From Loxodes magnus (Eukaryota > Ciliophora > Karyorelictea > Loxodida > Loxodidae): a stretch of DNA of 64,000 nucleotides. Below are positions 36,007 to 48,291 of this stretch, piece after piece (within the stretch, counting starts at the first letter, position 1; each line of letters begins with the position of its first letter). A model generated the notes under the pieces. It did not search any database and was not told the DNA's origin. It saw nothing but the letters and a program-made list of their open reading frames with translations. The stretch is from the NCBI GenBank assembly GCA_946699065.1, contig CAMPDV010000538.1:124001-188000 (forward strand), written 5' to 3'. Made by a program: the position numbers and the translations under genes.

Positions 36007-37842
36007 ACGTACCAAACGGCAAAAATCCCTTGTTACTTCACATAAATCTACAAAAAAAACAAAAGGAAAACATATTGGCGTTATTATAACGGAAAATATG
36101 AAGATAAAGAACCTAAAAAATCAACATCAAAAGCAACTAATTTACCTATTTATTCTGAATTATATTATAGTTAAAGTAAACTAAAATAAAGGCTTACAGG
36201 TAGTGAAACTAGCACACTTATAGCTAAAATTAGCAATACCAATGGAAATAATATGAGAATTAATAATACAAGCAAGAATCTCTTGCATTTGTTAATTTAA
36301 GGTCTATATATTTCTCCATATTACTAACATCCACCTAAAAAAGCTGGCTATTAATAATGGTCGAGAGTATATTTTTGCATGCAAAGCCAGCAAAACTCAT
36401 AATCACAATGAACGCAAGTCATATGATTACAGCCTAAGTTTTTTTCAATTAATGCTTAGCAATTTGGACAATTTTTTACTTTTTAATTGCCAAGATATTC
36501 TTGAAATTTTTTATCAATCATCTGCTCACAACTTTTACCTTAATGAAATGCCTTGTTACAGTTAAAGCAAAATAAGTTTTTACATTTAGGACACTCTACA
36601 CATGGAAACTAGAATTCATTATTTTAAAGCTAAGCATCTTATTTTGATATCCAACCATTACAATCTGGAAAAGGACATCATTTGCATTCTGGAATCTCTT
36701 CCACTTAATTTTACTCCCTAAACTTTAGATATTTACCCATTATTGAAGGATCTTTTTACTAGATTATATCTTCAACTAATTGTTAAGGTAAGATTAGTTC
36801 ACATTAGAAGTAAGGACAACTAATTTTCAATGCCTTTCTCTCATTTATGCTTTACTTTATATACTCAAATAAGCATAATTTACAAATACGGTGTCCACAT
36901 TCATTTAGGCTTTCAGTAATTCTAAAGCATATTTCACAATAATTCTAAGATAGATTTGGATCTTGATTTTGGATACTTTAGAAAAAAATTCATGCAATAC
37001 GATCTCTACTTGACCTAAAAATGTCTTGCTGTATTTATTTGTATTCTTCAGTAAAAGATCGATAAGGAGTTGAAAGTTATGACTTTTCTTAAGTTAAATT
37101 TGAAAAGCTACTATCACTTAATCTTGATATAAGTAACTACTCTTAATGCATATATTCAGGTTCTTCGCATACTCAGCATCTTTCTTCCTTCTATACTTCT
37201 AACTTAAACTTATCAAAAAATTTTTCCTATTTTTAAGGCAGTGGAATGAAGCTATGCTCAAGCCTTCCTTATCTATTTGGTAGCAGCTAATTAATAACTC
37301 TCTCTGCTTTTGTCGTGTTACTTACCTAGCTTTCTAAAATTTCAGGATTAGTAATTAGTAATCTTTACACAGTCCCAAGCTAAAAGCCAATAGAAATGCA
37401 AATGAAGCATATTTCATCTATCAGCTATCTTTTAGCAGAAGGGAAGCTTTATAAGATATGCAATGGAGCTTCACTAAACTAGCCACTTTCATCATACCCA
37501 ACTGATATAAGTTTGGCTTCTTCTTATTTCTCTAAATCATACATTTCAATACTTAGAAATATAAAGTATTTAACTTTAAAAAGCATTAAAGAACTTTATT
37601 GCATAAGCACTTTATACATCATAAAGCATTAATCCTAGTTATTAAGTTAGACACTTTAAGAGTATTTATTTAATTTATCTTTACCTTTATGCTAGTAATT
37701 TAACTGATCCTACCTAAGTTTCCTTCTATATTTTAGTTATAACTTCAGTTTAAAATTTCTTTCTGCTTGCCAAAACCTTCTATAGAATATCCCTTCTAAC
37801 TGCACTATTTTTCTCATCAATTTTATATTCAAAGCTCAACAT
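35992..37842 (-). CDS. RBR (RING-IBR-RING2) E3 ubiquitin ligase with C-terminal membrane segment
   Basis: RING1 (around residue 285) has CEICF...[11 protein letters not shown] and CPYFQCE. The IBR has [12 protein letters not shown] and [21 protein letters not shown]2 (around residue 445) has CPNCQ...[18 protein letters not shown], with the catalytic Cys in HMTC. After RING2 comes a hydrophobic run [20 protein letters not shown], so this is an RNF19/RNF144-like, membrane-anchored ligase by architecture. The N-terminal third is not recognisable. Two gene-model points are uncertain. The frame changes between residue about 90 and the following acidic stretch (a short intron, or a start at 37817 instead of 37842). 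After the membrane helix an intron appears to be needed to reach TGA at 35992-35994; without it the next in-frame TGA is at 35844. The start faces away from the gene at 38073. Confidence 0.75.
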
Positions 37843-38072
37843 TTTTTTTCTCCTCTTATACTCCGAACATTAAAGTTCTCCCCTCGGATTAGTTAAGAAA
37901 TCCTAAATATTACAATATAAAATTTAATTACTCTGAAGAATAAAATCTAAGATAGAATGAAAGCTCTAAGTTAGCTTATTTATATCCTAAGGTTAATAAA
38001 TAAGGGTAATAATAATTTGAACCTTCTGCTCTAGAAACTATTATCAGAACTAGCTCCCTTAATAAAGACTAG

Positions 38073-38699
38073 ATGCTCTTATATATATTAAGTGGTTACT
38101 CTTTTTTAAAAATAGGTAAATTGGAAGAACAGGGTTTCATAAAGCTTATTCTCTTCATCTCTTTAATAGTATAATTATTGTAGGTAATAAAGTAGATTAA
38201 AGACAAGCTTAATTGTTTAATAATCTAACTATCTACAGCTATTTAAGTACTAGTAATAGATACTAAAATAGACTAAGTTGTAACTAAATGAGATAGAGTT
38301 TAAAGTTCCTTTATATAGATGAAATAATGATAGTATCATCACTAGTTAGTAAATAAAGCTTAAGGTAAAATTTACAGTATAATAATCCATATCGATGATA
38401 GACTCTCTATTTAGCTATTTTAGGTTAAATTGATATACCAACAGTTATTAACTTTATCCCTCACATTTTAATAACTTTAAATCAGCTTTAATTACAGAGG
38501 GTTAGGTATTGGTTATTTCATTATACTAGATTATTTAGCAGCTCTTTAAATATATGAAGCTTCATACTCTGATGTGATTAAATGTTTCAAACCATCAGAA
38601 AACTTATTCGTATATAATTTTGAAAAAAAGTTAAAAATCTACGACGATCAATCTCTATTGCGTACATAAGAAGGACTAATAAAAGAGTAATAAAAGTGA
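38073..38699 (+). CDS. Uncharacterised protein of about 208 aa (start uncertain)
   Basis: A well-textured frame ends in TGA at 38697-38699 (...LLRTQEGLIKEQQK). The first in-frame ATG is at 38073 (MLLYILSGYSFLKIGKLEEQ). The same frame still looks coding upstream to about 37863 (PNIKVLPSDQLRNPKYYN, then LAYLYPKVNKQGQQQ), so the true start may lie further left or be spliced. The protein is helical with Ile/Leu/Gln-rich segments, one moderately hydrophobic stretch, and a charged C-terminus. No family is recognised. It is divergent from the RBR gene (start 37842), which suggests a shared promoter in the small gap. Confidence 0.6.
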
Positions 38700-39664
38700 A
38701 ATTAATATTCTGAGTGCTAATGGCAACTCTTATAATCAAAGCCTAGTTTATTTATTTATCCTTAAGTACATTAGAACTATAAATAAAGTAGCAAGAAGTT
38801 AGGAAAACAGAAAAAGCAAGGGAGTAAAAAGTAAAATTTTTGGAAAGTAATGGTAGTAGAATCTAAAATTTAAATCAGAGAAGTATATCTGAAAAGATGT
38901 AAAGTTATTTAAGAAAAAGATAAATTAAAGAGCTCAATATATCAGTAGAAAATGAAAATAGGATAATTATAAGATAAATTATTTACAATAAATGCTTCTT
39001 TCTTTTGCTTATTTATTAGTCAAGTTTTGTAAATTTTATATTCTATTTTCTTACTAAATAATAATAAACTTTGAGAATTATATTAGTTTTAGAAGAGTAA
39101 AATTGGCTTAATTCAAAGTATCAGCGTCAAATAAATTTACTTGTAAATACACTATAAGTTTCTTAATTAAGCTTGATGGATATCTTTAGAGCATGGAGTT
39201 AGAACAAGTATTTTATTATTTTCTAGAGTAAACGTAAGAATAGTACACTTGAGGCGCTAAATTTAAGTCCGGCACCATTCTTTTAATCTGAGCAATCTAT
39301 TAAATCTAGCTTTGTAATTTAAAATGAATCTCATAAGTAAAAATTAACTTCATTCTTTCTATTTTTATCTAATAGAATAGAGAATAATGCTACTCTTAAA
39401 CTACAATGTAATCATACTTCTACTAGTTTGTATTTGTGCCACTTTCAAGTAGCTTGTATCATGAAGTACTAGACTAGATACCTTTTCCCTAGTTTGTATG
39501 GGAATGTAAAGTTGAGATTGGTTATTAATAGTTTAAGCTGCTATTTAAGAATTTAAGAATAGTTGCCATATTCATTTAAATACGCCTTATAAAAGGAGAA
39601 AAGCTTGATTAATTAGCTTGAGTAATGTAGTTACTCTTTATACTTTAAGCATCTGATTCTTAAT
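38700..39664. other. Intergenic DNA
   Basis: AT-rich sequence between a TGA stop and the next start. I found no convincing gene, tRNA or repeat. Confidence 0.45.
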
Positions 39665-42600
39665 ATGGAAAGCAAATTAGCTAGAAGTTAATTTAATTTA
39701 GGATGTTCCATATATAGTGAAAAAACAAAAAATGTGACTTCCTTAAAATAAATTAGCGAAGGATCGTTTAAAACAAGCCAGCAACTATAAAATTCTTAGC
39801 ATGAGCAATAAAAAATATAGCAGAGTAACAATCTTAAGGAAATGAATAATATACAGAAGTGAGCGAAGCAAAGTAGTAAATACGCTAAAAGAGCTAGCTC
39901 TGTAATTTTAGGAATGTAACAATCTAAAGATAGTAAGATGAAGAACAAAGAGAATAAGCTTTCTAACTAATTTTCTAGAGTTATATATCAGGTGATGTGA
40001 GGATCTTCAAAGAGCTAGTTCTTGGAAATTACTTATCTAGTTAAATAAAAACGTGAGAAATGCTAAATACAACTTGCAAAATTCATTAAGTTTTGGTACA
40101 GGAACTTGATTAATTTTAATGTAGGAGATAACTATTAGGAAGTAGCTGAATCTTATACTTAGTTGTAGTTCATTATAATATATCCTTCATAACTTTCATA
40201 AGAAACATTAACAAAGAAGCTTTTGACCAAATTATATAAAGCATATCGTAAGACTTGAAAGATGCTCAAATTAATTGAAGTAAAGAAAAGGCGAAGAGGT
40301 TTTGCTTCTGACAAAGTCCTTAGTTACTCTAAAATTTATAAGTATTTTGAGAAAAGTGAGTCGGAAGCTTAGACTGCTATTTTATATTATGACAGAAAGA
40401 ATCCTAAAAAATATGAGCATGCAGAAATAAAAGACAGGATAGCTTGTGATAACTTTATGGGTGAAAGAAATCGAAAAATATAAGTTTAAATGTCTTTGGA
40501 ATAAAAATGGTTTAATTTTTTCTACTAAAAGCATAATATTCTAATGATTATAAAGTAGAAAGAGCTATTAAGTATATCATTAATAAGCAATTCTTAATTA
40601 TAGATTTTTCTATAAGTGATTCATTATATATTACATTATTCCCATATTCTATCTTACATTTAATGCTGTTGCTTTATGCTAAAGTTCCAGGACGAGTTTT
40701 AAATTAATTTTTTGAGTATTAGTCTTAACTAATTTTAGTCTTAAAAATGAGAAGACTAATAAGCCAAGTAAAGCATATTTTAACTGGCTTTTATTTTATA
40801 ATGAGTTAAGGAACCCTAATTGGTTAAAATAGCTATACAATATTACCTTTAATGGAATTCTAACGATGTATTTACTTTAAGTAAGGGAGTAAAAAGGGAA
40901 GGAGTTTTGAACGAACATTTGGATAATAGAAGTAGTTTCTTGATTATCATTTTTATAAACTTTTCGTTGCTGGATAAATTAATATCTGATCTCTTCAAGG
41001 AGTATTTCATATATTATTTCTAATCTTAGATTGAATTTTTGTTTTTACTTCATATCTATTAATTTTAGCAGATACTGTCGCTGATGTTTTTTCCTCTTTT
41101 CTTGTTCCTTCTTTTTTTCTTTATTTGATAATTTGATACTAAAGTGTGTTTGATTTAATATTCTTAAAAGCATGAGATTTGATAATAGTATTTAAGCAGT
41201 TATTGTTTCTAATCTGATCTATTACAGCTATAGATAGTTCTTTCTTCTGTGCTGTTCTCCTAATTTTGTTAGGAAATTTCCTATTCGTACTTTTTTCTTT
41301 ACTCTGTAGTATGATTATAAATTTCAATTTATACTTCTATGACCTTAATTAAAGTCTTTACATTAGTTTTTATACTACCTCTTTTACACATTTTTAAGCT
41401 CTTCTAAATTTTGTAATCTAAGAAGCTTCATTATCTTACGGTCGAATGCTCGTAATTCTTATCTTCCAGCATATCTAATCCAAGAAAAAGAAGATGAATC
41501 ACTTTTTTCTTAAACTATGAAATCCAGAACTCTAAAAAGCTCTATTTTCAAACGAATCTCCCTACTATTTTTTTATAGTAACTCCTTAGATTTTTAAATC
41601 TTGCTACTGAGTAAGTCAACACTGAGCAGAATAAAAAAGCTGGGGATTCTAAAAACTAGATTAAATGAGTTTAATATTAAACTAGCCAGATTTATAGAAA
41701 CTAGCTTTTAATTGAACTATATTATGATAAACGAAATTTATTTAATTACCTGAAGCTAAAAGTTGTTGGTAAAGTATTTTTCTTAATTTAAACTCATATG
41801 TAGTTATTATAATCGAACTTTTAGATTAAACAGAAATTAATAAGATTATTGGTACTTTTTTCCTTTTTAATTGATTGACTTGGTATATTCGCTTTTATGC
41901 TTACAAAAATTAGATCCATCTATCGTAGTGAACTGTTCATATATAGGCTACCCTTAATAATAGGTTGCTTGTTGATATTTTGCATATCCAGAAATTTAAG
42001 TTATTTTCTAAGGAATTTAAATCTTCTAAATTGATACTTGTAGTGTTAAATTTCATTGCCAAATTAAATAATCTCTACTATAGCTTTTATTATATTTCTT
42101 GCTTTAACTTTAATACGATTTTCAACATATGTACTCCTTTTGTCTTGTTTAACTCATTTAACATCTATATTTATTTTTAATTAATACGAAGATTAACTCT
42201 TAGACTTTTCCAAACTAATACTAATCTAATACTTGAAAAAATCTCAGCTGCTTGGTTAAAAATTTTGATTTTTTGTACTTTTATCAGTATTTTTATTTAA
42301 ATTGACCCTTAGCATAACATCAACCTCAGGTAGTTTTTTCTCTCAGTATAATGCAAACTTGCTTATAGATCTATAGCACTACTTAGCAAAACTGATCTAT
42401 TATCCTTGTAGATAATTAATAGGATATATAGAGAATTCTCTGTATCTTGTAACTAACGCTTTAGCAGACTTTTGCTTATGGTAATTACCTCCTATTATAG
42501 TTAGATATACATATAATAGATTATATTGTTTAACTTCTTCTATCAAATAGCTAATATTATAAGATAAATAACCTTATTCAATCCTATGATTTAACTTTTA

Positions 42601-44704
42601 TTAATCATGCTTGAAGAAAGAAGAGTTAACTTATTGAGATTAACTAGCTAATTTATTTATTTTGCCTGTTTTTTAGATAAATAGCCTGAATATTTTTCCA
42701 GCGTCTATAACCTTCTCATAAACGCTCCCTCTCATTCTTATCTATCTTAGTTTAATTACTTAAACATAATATTTCCTTTTAGTCTGGCTATTACTTACAC
42801 TACCTTCAAAGTGTAAACAAACTTGTAAAACCTGTTATATAAGTTCTCTACTCTAGCCTTCTCTTAATTAAAGCTGACTAGATTATCTGATAATTTCTAG
42901 TTTATTAAAATAGTATTAGTTCTTTATTAAAATCGCTTTCACAAAGCATCTTATAATAACTATAAGATATTAATGTAACAACACCTTTATATGATTACTT
43001 ATATAGGATGGATATATAAATACATCTCAAAGCTTCATAGCATTGATCCTTATAATTTAAATAAAGGCTTAATAACTATCTTTACTATTTACATTTTAAA
43101 GTCATTTTGTATATACTCTCACTCATAAAGCTATAAGTCTATCAATACTTCTCTATATACTCTAATTAATTTTCTAGTCTCATCTCTTCAAAGACTTTCA
43201 GCAGCTATTGCCTACATTCTCTTCCTTCTAAGTCTCTTTACCTACCTTAAAGCTATAGTAATAAGGAATGCCAATGCGATCCTACAATTTTTGATAGGAA
43301 CAAAATATAACTCCTAGATGTAAATTACAGGATTATATAACTACTTGACACAAGCTAGTATGATTATACTGGCATTCGTGATTTAAAGTTTATTTAATTA
43401 AATGAATATGTTGATTTGTTTAAATTACGTTATGCTGTGCATATTTAAACATCCATTTTTAAATAATTATAATGCAAACTAAAAGTGGGTTCTATTAAGG
43501 AGAGTATAGGCAGAAGTTGTCAAATATTAAGTATATGAAGTAGAAGACGCTTTGCTAGTAGTATGAATATAGCAGGATGTAGCAGAGCTAGAGAAACTAG
43601 AAAGACTACTTAGAAACGAGCTTGGAATCGGAATAAGATAGCATCATTACTCCGTCTGATAAATAGATAATAAGGAGAATTTCTGGATTGTATCCTTAGT
43701 CTACCAGGACTTCCTAGCCATCCTGGAATTTGATTAACAGAAAAAAGTTGACAAATGATGTCGAAATACTTAAAAAGGATAAGACTAAATACATTGAAGA
43801 GAGTAAAGAAGTAGATGCAGAAACTACTTAGAAAGAAAGAGACCTCTTTAGCAAGTAGATAAAACAAGCCAAAACATAGTTGGATGATAAAGGAGAGCAG
43901 AAAAGGTAAATAGTAACCAAGTAAATCCAAGTTTAAAAGCTAGGGAATCAAAATTCACCATTGGGTGATTCTAATAATAAAAGCGCAGGACTTCGTAAAG
44001 TTTAATTTTCTGCAATAAAGAGAGAAGAGAAGAATTCTCAAAAAAGTCCATCTGGCATTTGGAGTATTTAAAAGAAAATATCAAATTAAAGGCCTACTAA
44101 AAGCTAATATTTTAACACAAGGGATTTATAAATAATTATTACTAAAGAAAGGACATTCGAGCCTGAACTTGTAAAATCACCAAGCTTGAATCTCCCAACT
44201 TTGAATCTCCCAGATATAAATGATAAGCACGTATAGACGCTTTAATCCTTAAAAACCGAAAATTGTCTTAGTAGCTTGCTAGCAAAACAATCTTCAAGGT
44301 AAAACCTTTTGAACGTAAACACTGAAAACTACATTGTAGGTTTGGAGTTTTAAGAGGAAACAGTATAAGATTAAAATGAAATATCTCCAATAACATATAT
44401 CCAGAATAATGCCCAAGAATTACCTCATATAGAGACTAACACCAATTTATTCAGATAAAACCTTTAGGTGCCTCAAACCAATTCAGTAAAAAAGAAAAAT
44501 CAAGCCTTTATCTAGCAATTTAAATTAGCTTAATAAAAGAAGGAAACTAAGCTAGAATCCGCATAGGAAGAATAGACCAACGAAGGCGAAAAGAAGTAGA
44601 AGAATAAAACCACTCCTTAAAAGTCATAGTAGAAAAATACTGGGTGTGATCCATTTGTTTAGTAGTTAGAAGCAGCTGAAAGTTTTAGAAGAATTCATAA
44701 ATGA
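39665..44704 (+). CDS. Very large multi-pass membrane protein of unknown function
   Basis: One frame runs from ATG (MESKLARSQFNLGCSIYSEK) to TGA at 44702-44704: 1,680 codons with no break. The first 290 residues are soluble and basic (KKLLTKLYKAYRKTWKML...KKRRRGF). From about residue 340 to 1250 many hydrophobic segments alternate with short polar loops, consistent with a dozen or more membrane passes. The final 400 residues are hydrophilic, rich in Ser/Gln/Lys/Glu, with coiled-coil-like stretches and probable phosphorylation-type S/T clusters. No channel filter, transporter motif or enzyme motif is recognisable. The neighbouring +1 frame also yields a plausible hydrophobic protein over the middle and misled me at first. 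The chosen frame is the same at both ends and gives better polar loops. It converges with the gene ending at 44758, 53 bases away. Confidence 0.75.
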
Positions 44705-44757
44705 ACAAAGAGACTTTTAACTAGATTAGCTAGTTTAATTTTTTTTAATACCTTAAA

Positions 44758-45589
44758 TCAAATCTTTACAACAGCCTCAAAGCATTTTTATTCTTATTCT
44801 AATTTCTCTTTTGCTTATACATCAAACCCTTCCTATATTTATTTAACTAAGCTTCCTGAACTTTTTTAATTCCTATGTCTTTCATAAAATATAAAAAGAG
44901 TGGTTTTATCTCCTAAGTAGCCAAATAAAACTAGAGAAGAAAATTAATTAAATGGGCATATTTGCAAGCTCTTCTTTTTTAGACTAGAAGTAGATAAAGA
45001 ATTACTAATGTAAGCTAAAAATGCAAGCTCTTTGATTCCATTTCCTATTACCAGATTGAGCAAAATTAACTCATAGTATTATACTTAGATAACTTGGATT
45101 CTCAACTTAAATCTCATTTAACTTTTCTGAATTTAAGCTGCTTTTATTTCGAAAGCACAGTTTTCTTCTTCAGTTTTTAATACAAAAACTGAAAAATTCA
45201 AATCCTTTGAAAATGTAATTTAAGAGCTTTGATCTAGATTCCCTTTAGTTTAAAAGGAATGAATATAGCATAATTCAAAGCTATTATATCTATTTAGCTT
45301 CACGATATTGACTTTACATGGTTCTATATAAATAATTATTAACGCTTCATTGTATAAACAATAACTCTTCCTAAAACTTCATTTCATAATTGTTATTTTT
45401 CCACCAAGTTAATTAGGTTTAAAGTTCCTTAGTTACATAATTTTTCTACTAAGGCAATAACTTAACATTCGATACACTTGGTTTACTCTTCTATCCTTTA
45501 ATGTATATTAAGAAAATACCTTTAAACCTTGGAATTTACTTCTGAATATGACTCAAAATTTCTTTATACTAACTTATATTTATTTCCAT
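44758..45589 (-). CDS. Uncharacterised 265-aa protein with one short intron
   Basis: The C-terminal 190 residues have a clear coding texture (for example FGYLGDKTTLFIFYERHRNQ) and end ...KCFEAVVKI at TGA 44758-44760. The first 60 residues (MEINISQYKEILSHIQKQIP) are best read in a different frame. A 34-nt GT-AG intron at 45371-45404 joins them, leaving 798 nt or 266 codons. I do not recognise the family. No signal peptide or membrane helix is seen. It is convergent with the large membrane protein gene. Confidence 0.55.
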
Positions 45590-46039
45590 ATTGCCATATG
45601 ACCTATTAATCTTACACTTTAATAAAAGCAGGAAAAAGCTTATTAGATTAAAAAGGTAGCATAGTGTAAAAGCTAGGAATATGAAATATAACATTTGGGA
45701 GAGTTACAAAACATAACTATTGAAGCTTCCAATGCTTTCTAAAGGGTTTTGACTTGTATACTTCAATGTTGCTTACTTTCTAATAACCCTTGTAAATATA
45801 AAAGAGACTAATGTAAGTGTGATTTAGGAACTATTTTTAAAAGAGAATACCTTAGAGTTAAGAGGGCTTTATCTTCTGATTTATGGACAGAGTAAAAATA
45901 GTTTAGTTTATCAGAGGAGAGGCTCACATGGGAGGTTATATTAATTTGAAATACGTAAAGAGGAATAAAACTTCAAGCTTGTATGAAAGAAGAGGCTAGA
46001 GTGGCTTAAGATATAAATCTTAAGTTTCAAGGATTAAAC
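45590..46039. other. AT-rich intergenic DNA
   Basis: No supportable feature was found between the 265-aa gene and the right arm of block A. Confidence 0.4.
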
Positions 46040-46489
46040 ATGTGCTTCAAAAACTTATAAAGACTAAGAATGTAATTAAGCTTCATTAAATCTTGGTAAC
46101 TCAGTTTTTAGCAGAGGTATTTATAAAAGTATATATTTCGTCTTTTTACCCAATTGAAGATTGATATTTAAATAGATTGATAAGTCAGTTATAGTGATAT
46201 AATCACTATTATAAGAGAATTAACTCTCTTCTTTCATTAATATGCTTTAGAAAATCAGTAATTTAAGTGTTAATAAAGCATAGCTTCAGTTCGGTATAAT
46301 GGCGATATATATTCTTAAACTTATAGAAGGTTGTATAGTGTCATTTCAATGAGTCTTTCATTATCTCATTTAGACTTCACTAGGTTATTATCAATTTTCT
46401 TACCTAGAGTTATTTTACATTAATAAGGAAAAAGATTATTTTTTAACCATGCTTTAGAATCTATTTCTATGTATCTACATTTTAAAGTT

Positions 46490-48187
46490 CTACTTGCAAG
46501 AAACCTTCATGATAAATAATAAAGCTTATTTATGTCTTATGCATACTCTTATTTAATCAGATAGCATGATTATTTATAAAGCTATATCACAATTTACATT
46601 TCCAGCTTTAGAATTAAACTAGAAATATTAGTTATAAAAACTTATTTCCTGGTATATTTTTAGAATTAATGGCTTAAGTGATTAAGTTAATATATTCAAA
46701 TCTATTTTCTACCTTTAAAGTTAAAATTTGCCTCTTAAAATTGTTCCTTATTCCTTTGCTAGCTTTCTCATTTATAATAATTTAGCTTTTTTCTACTGTT
46801 AGCTAGTTTATTAAACGTGATTTTTGTTGCTATGATATCATATACAAAGAAAAAAGCATTAAGCAGATATTCATTCTCAGTATCTCCTATATTTCCTTAA
46901 ATTGCTAACTAGTCTAATGCTTAATAATACTTCTTTTAATTATTTTTCATCTTCAGCTTCTATAAAGCATCTAAAAGCGTGACACAACACTATTTTCCAC
47001 CTACTCAACTAAATGATATAAAAAGAACACTCTATCTTAATAAGCTATATCAGCTAGGTTTAAAACTCAGACTAAATAGCAACTCTTTATACTAATAAAT
47101 CTACTCTAGAACACTAAATAATTAAGCTTATATATAAGCTGATTTACCACTGGATATTCCTAATAGCTTTAAACTAACTGTATTATACTTCTTTCACTCT
47201 ACTTAATGTAATAAAGACTCTTTATGATCAATGATTTCTACTAGTTTGAGATTTTATAGAGTTAGATATGAAAAATTTAAGCTAGTAATAGGGCTTAAAG
47301 ATATAAAACCTAGAATTATAAAACTTTACTCTTTAGTTGCTTTAATATAGTAATGGATTTTGTCTTGCAAACTTTGATCATAAACATACAAAATCACTTA
47401 GATATTTCGTATCTGAATTCATGTTATAATACTAAAAAGCGAGAAGTAGATTAAAGGAAAAATAGCTTAGTAGAATGATTTTAATTATAAAAGCACTTAA
47501 TTATAAAGTCTTTAGTTTAGCTAAATTTATCCTACTACTTGACTATTATCTTAGAATACTCTCTGTTATTCTTCCTGCTTGAAAGTTGAAGCTTATTTAG
47601 TTAAAAAAAACTATTTTCTTAAAATTGAAGTCTTAAGAACATTGTCTGTCCTTTTTAACTAAGTAGTGACTCTTTTGTTTTACCTCCCTTAACAAATTAT
47701 TTAGTTAGAGTAAACACTCAAGGGTTAATACTAGTAAAAGAGTTATTTAGATTCAATTAATTCGATTCCTTTTATTCATAGCATTTTTAAAGCTTGACTG
47801 AGAAACTAATAATGCTTAGTTTATTTTAATTCGAATAAAGCTTATCATAAACGTCCTGCTAATTAGAGAAAAAAGATTTGATAACTAAAAAGTGACTCTT
47901 TCTTTCTGATCCACTGTCTAATAGTACTTTATCACTTTATATACTTCTGGCTTTAAGCATATTTGTATTTCATCAACATCTACAAGTGAGTTTTTTCTAA
48001 CTCCACGTATTACCCTTCTAAGCCTCTTATACTTATAACCTCTTTAGCAATCAGCATGCATTAAAACACTTACTAGACTATCTTTCTCAAATTCCTCTGA
48101 ATAGCTACCTTCTCTAGCGCCTTTATAAGTGTTTAATAATTCAATACAGCTTTCCCTTCCCTATCCTTAAGACTTCAAATATTCCAT
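46490..48187 (-). CDS. Gene G, right copy: uncharacterised protein (3' structure unresolved)
   Basis: The first 110 codons from ATG at 48185-48187 (MEYLKSQGQGRESCIELLNT) have strong coding texture, with acidic and basic residues well mixed (for example DSLVSVLMHADCQRGYKYKR). After VTFQ the better reading moves to another frame (LAGRLWQALFELKQTKHYQF), so at least one intron or indel is needed. Blocks further downstream (NSIKSQTS, AFRCFIEAEDE) match the left copy at protein level. I could not place the 3' end; the coordinate given marks the end of recognisable protein-level similarity. No family is recognised. It starts 104 bases from the NTPase gene, on the opposite strand. Confidence 0.45.
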
Positions 48188-48291
48188 CTTAATACCACTT
48201 TTCTCTTCCCTCTTTTGAAACTATCCTTTAAAGCAAGGATTAATAACCTCTTATAAATTGGGATTTATAATTTAGAGTCAATTATAGAAAA

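Noticed and set aside
38116..38132. A 17-nt GT-AG intron in the gene ending at 38699
   Set aside because: The frame before it, read continuously (LKIGKLEEQGF), is already coding; the intron was an artefact of a wrong start at 37957.
41965..42180. Hydrophobic 71-codon frame
   Set aside because: It is a shadow frame within the 39665-44704 gene.
43741..43746. Possible homopolymer frameshift at a run of six A
   Set aside because: It followed from the wrong frame in the same gene. In the accepted frame no shift is needed.
40572..43777. Two apparent introns (32 and 31 nt) joining a hydrophobic alternative frame inside the large membrane protein gene
   Set aside because: The frame used at both ends runs unbroken through the middle and gives better polar loops. 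The alternative frame only seemed good because TAA, TAG and TGA never close a frame here.
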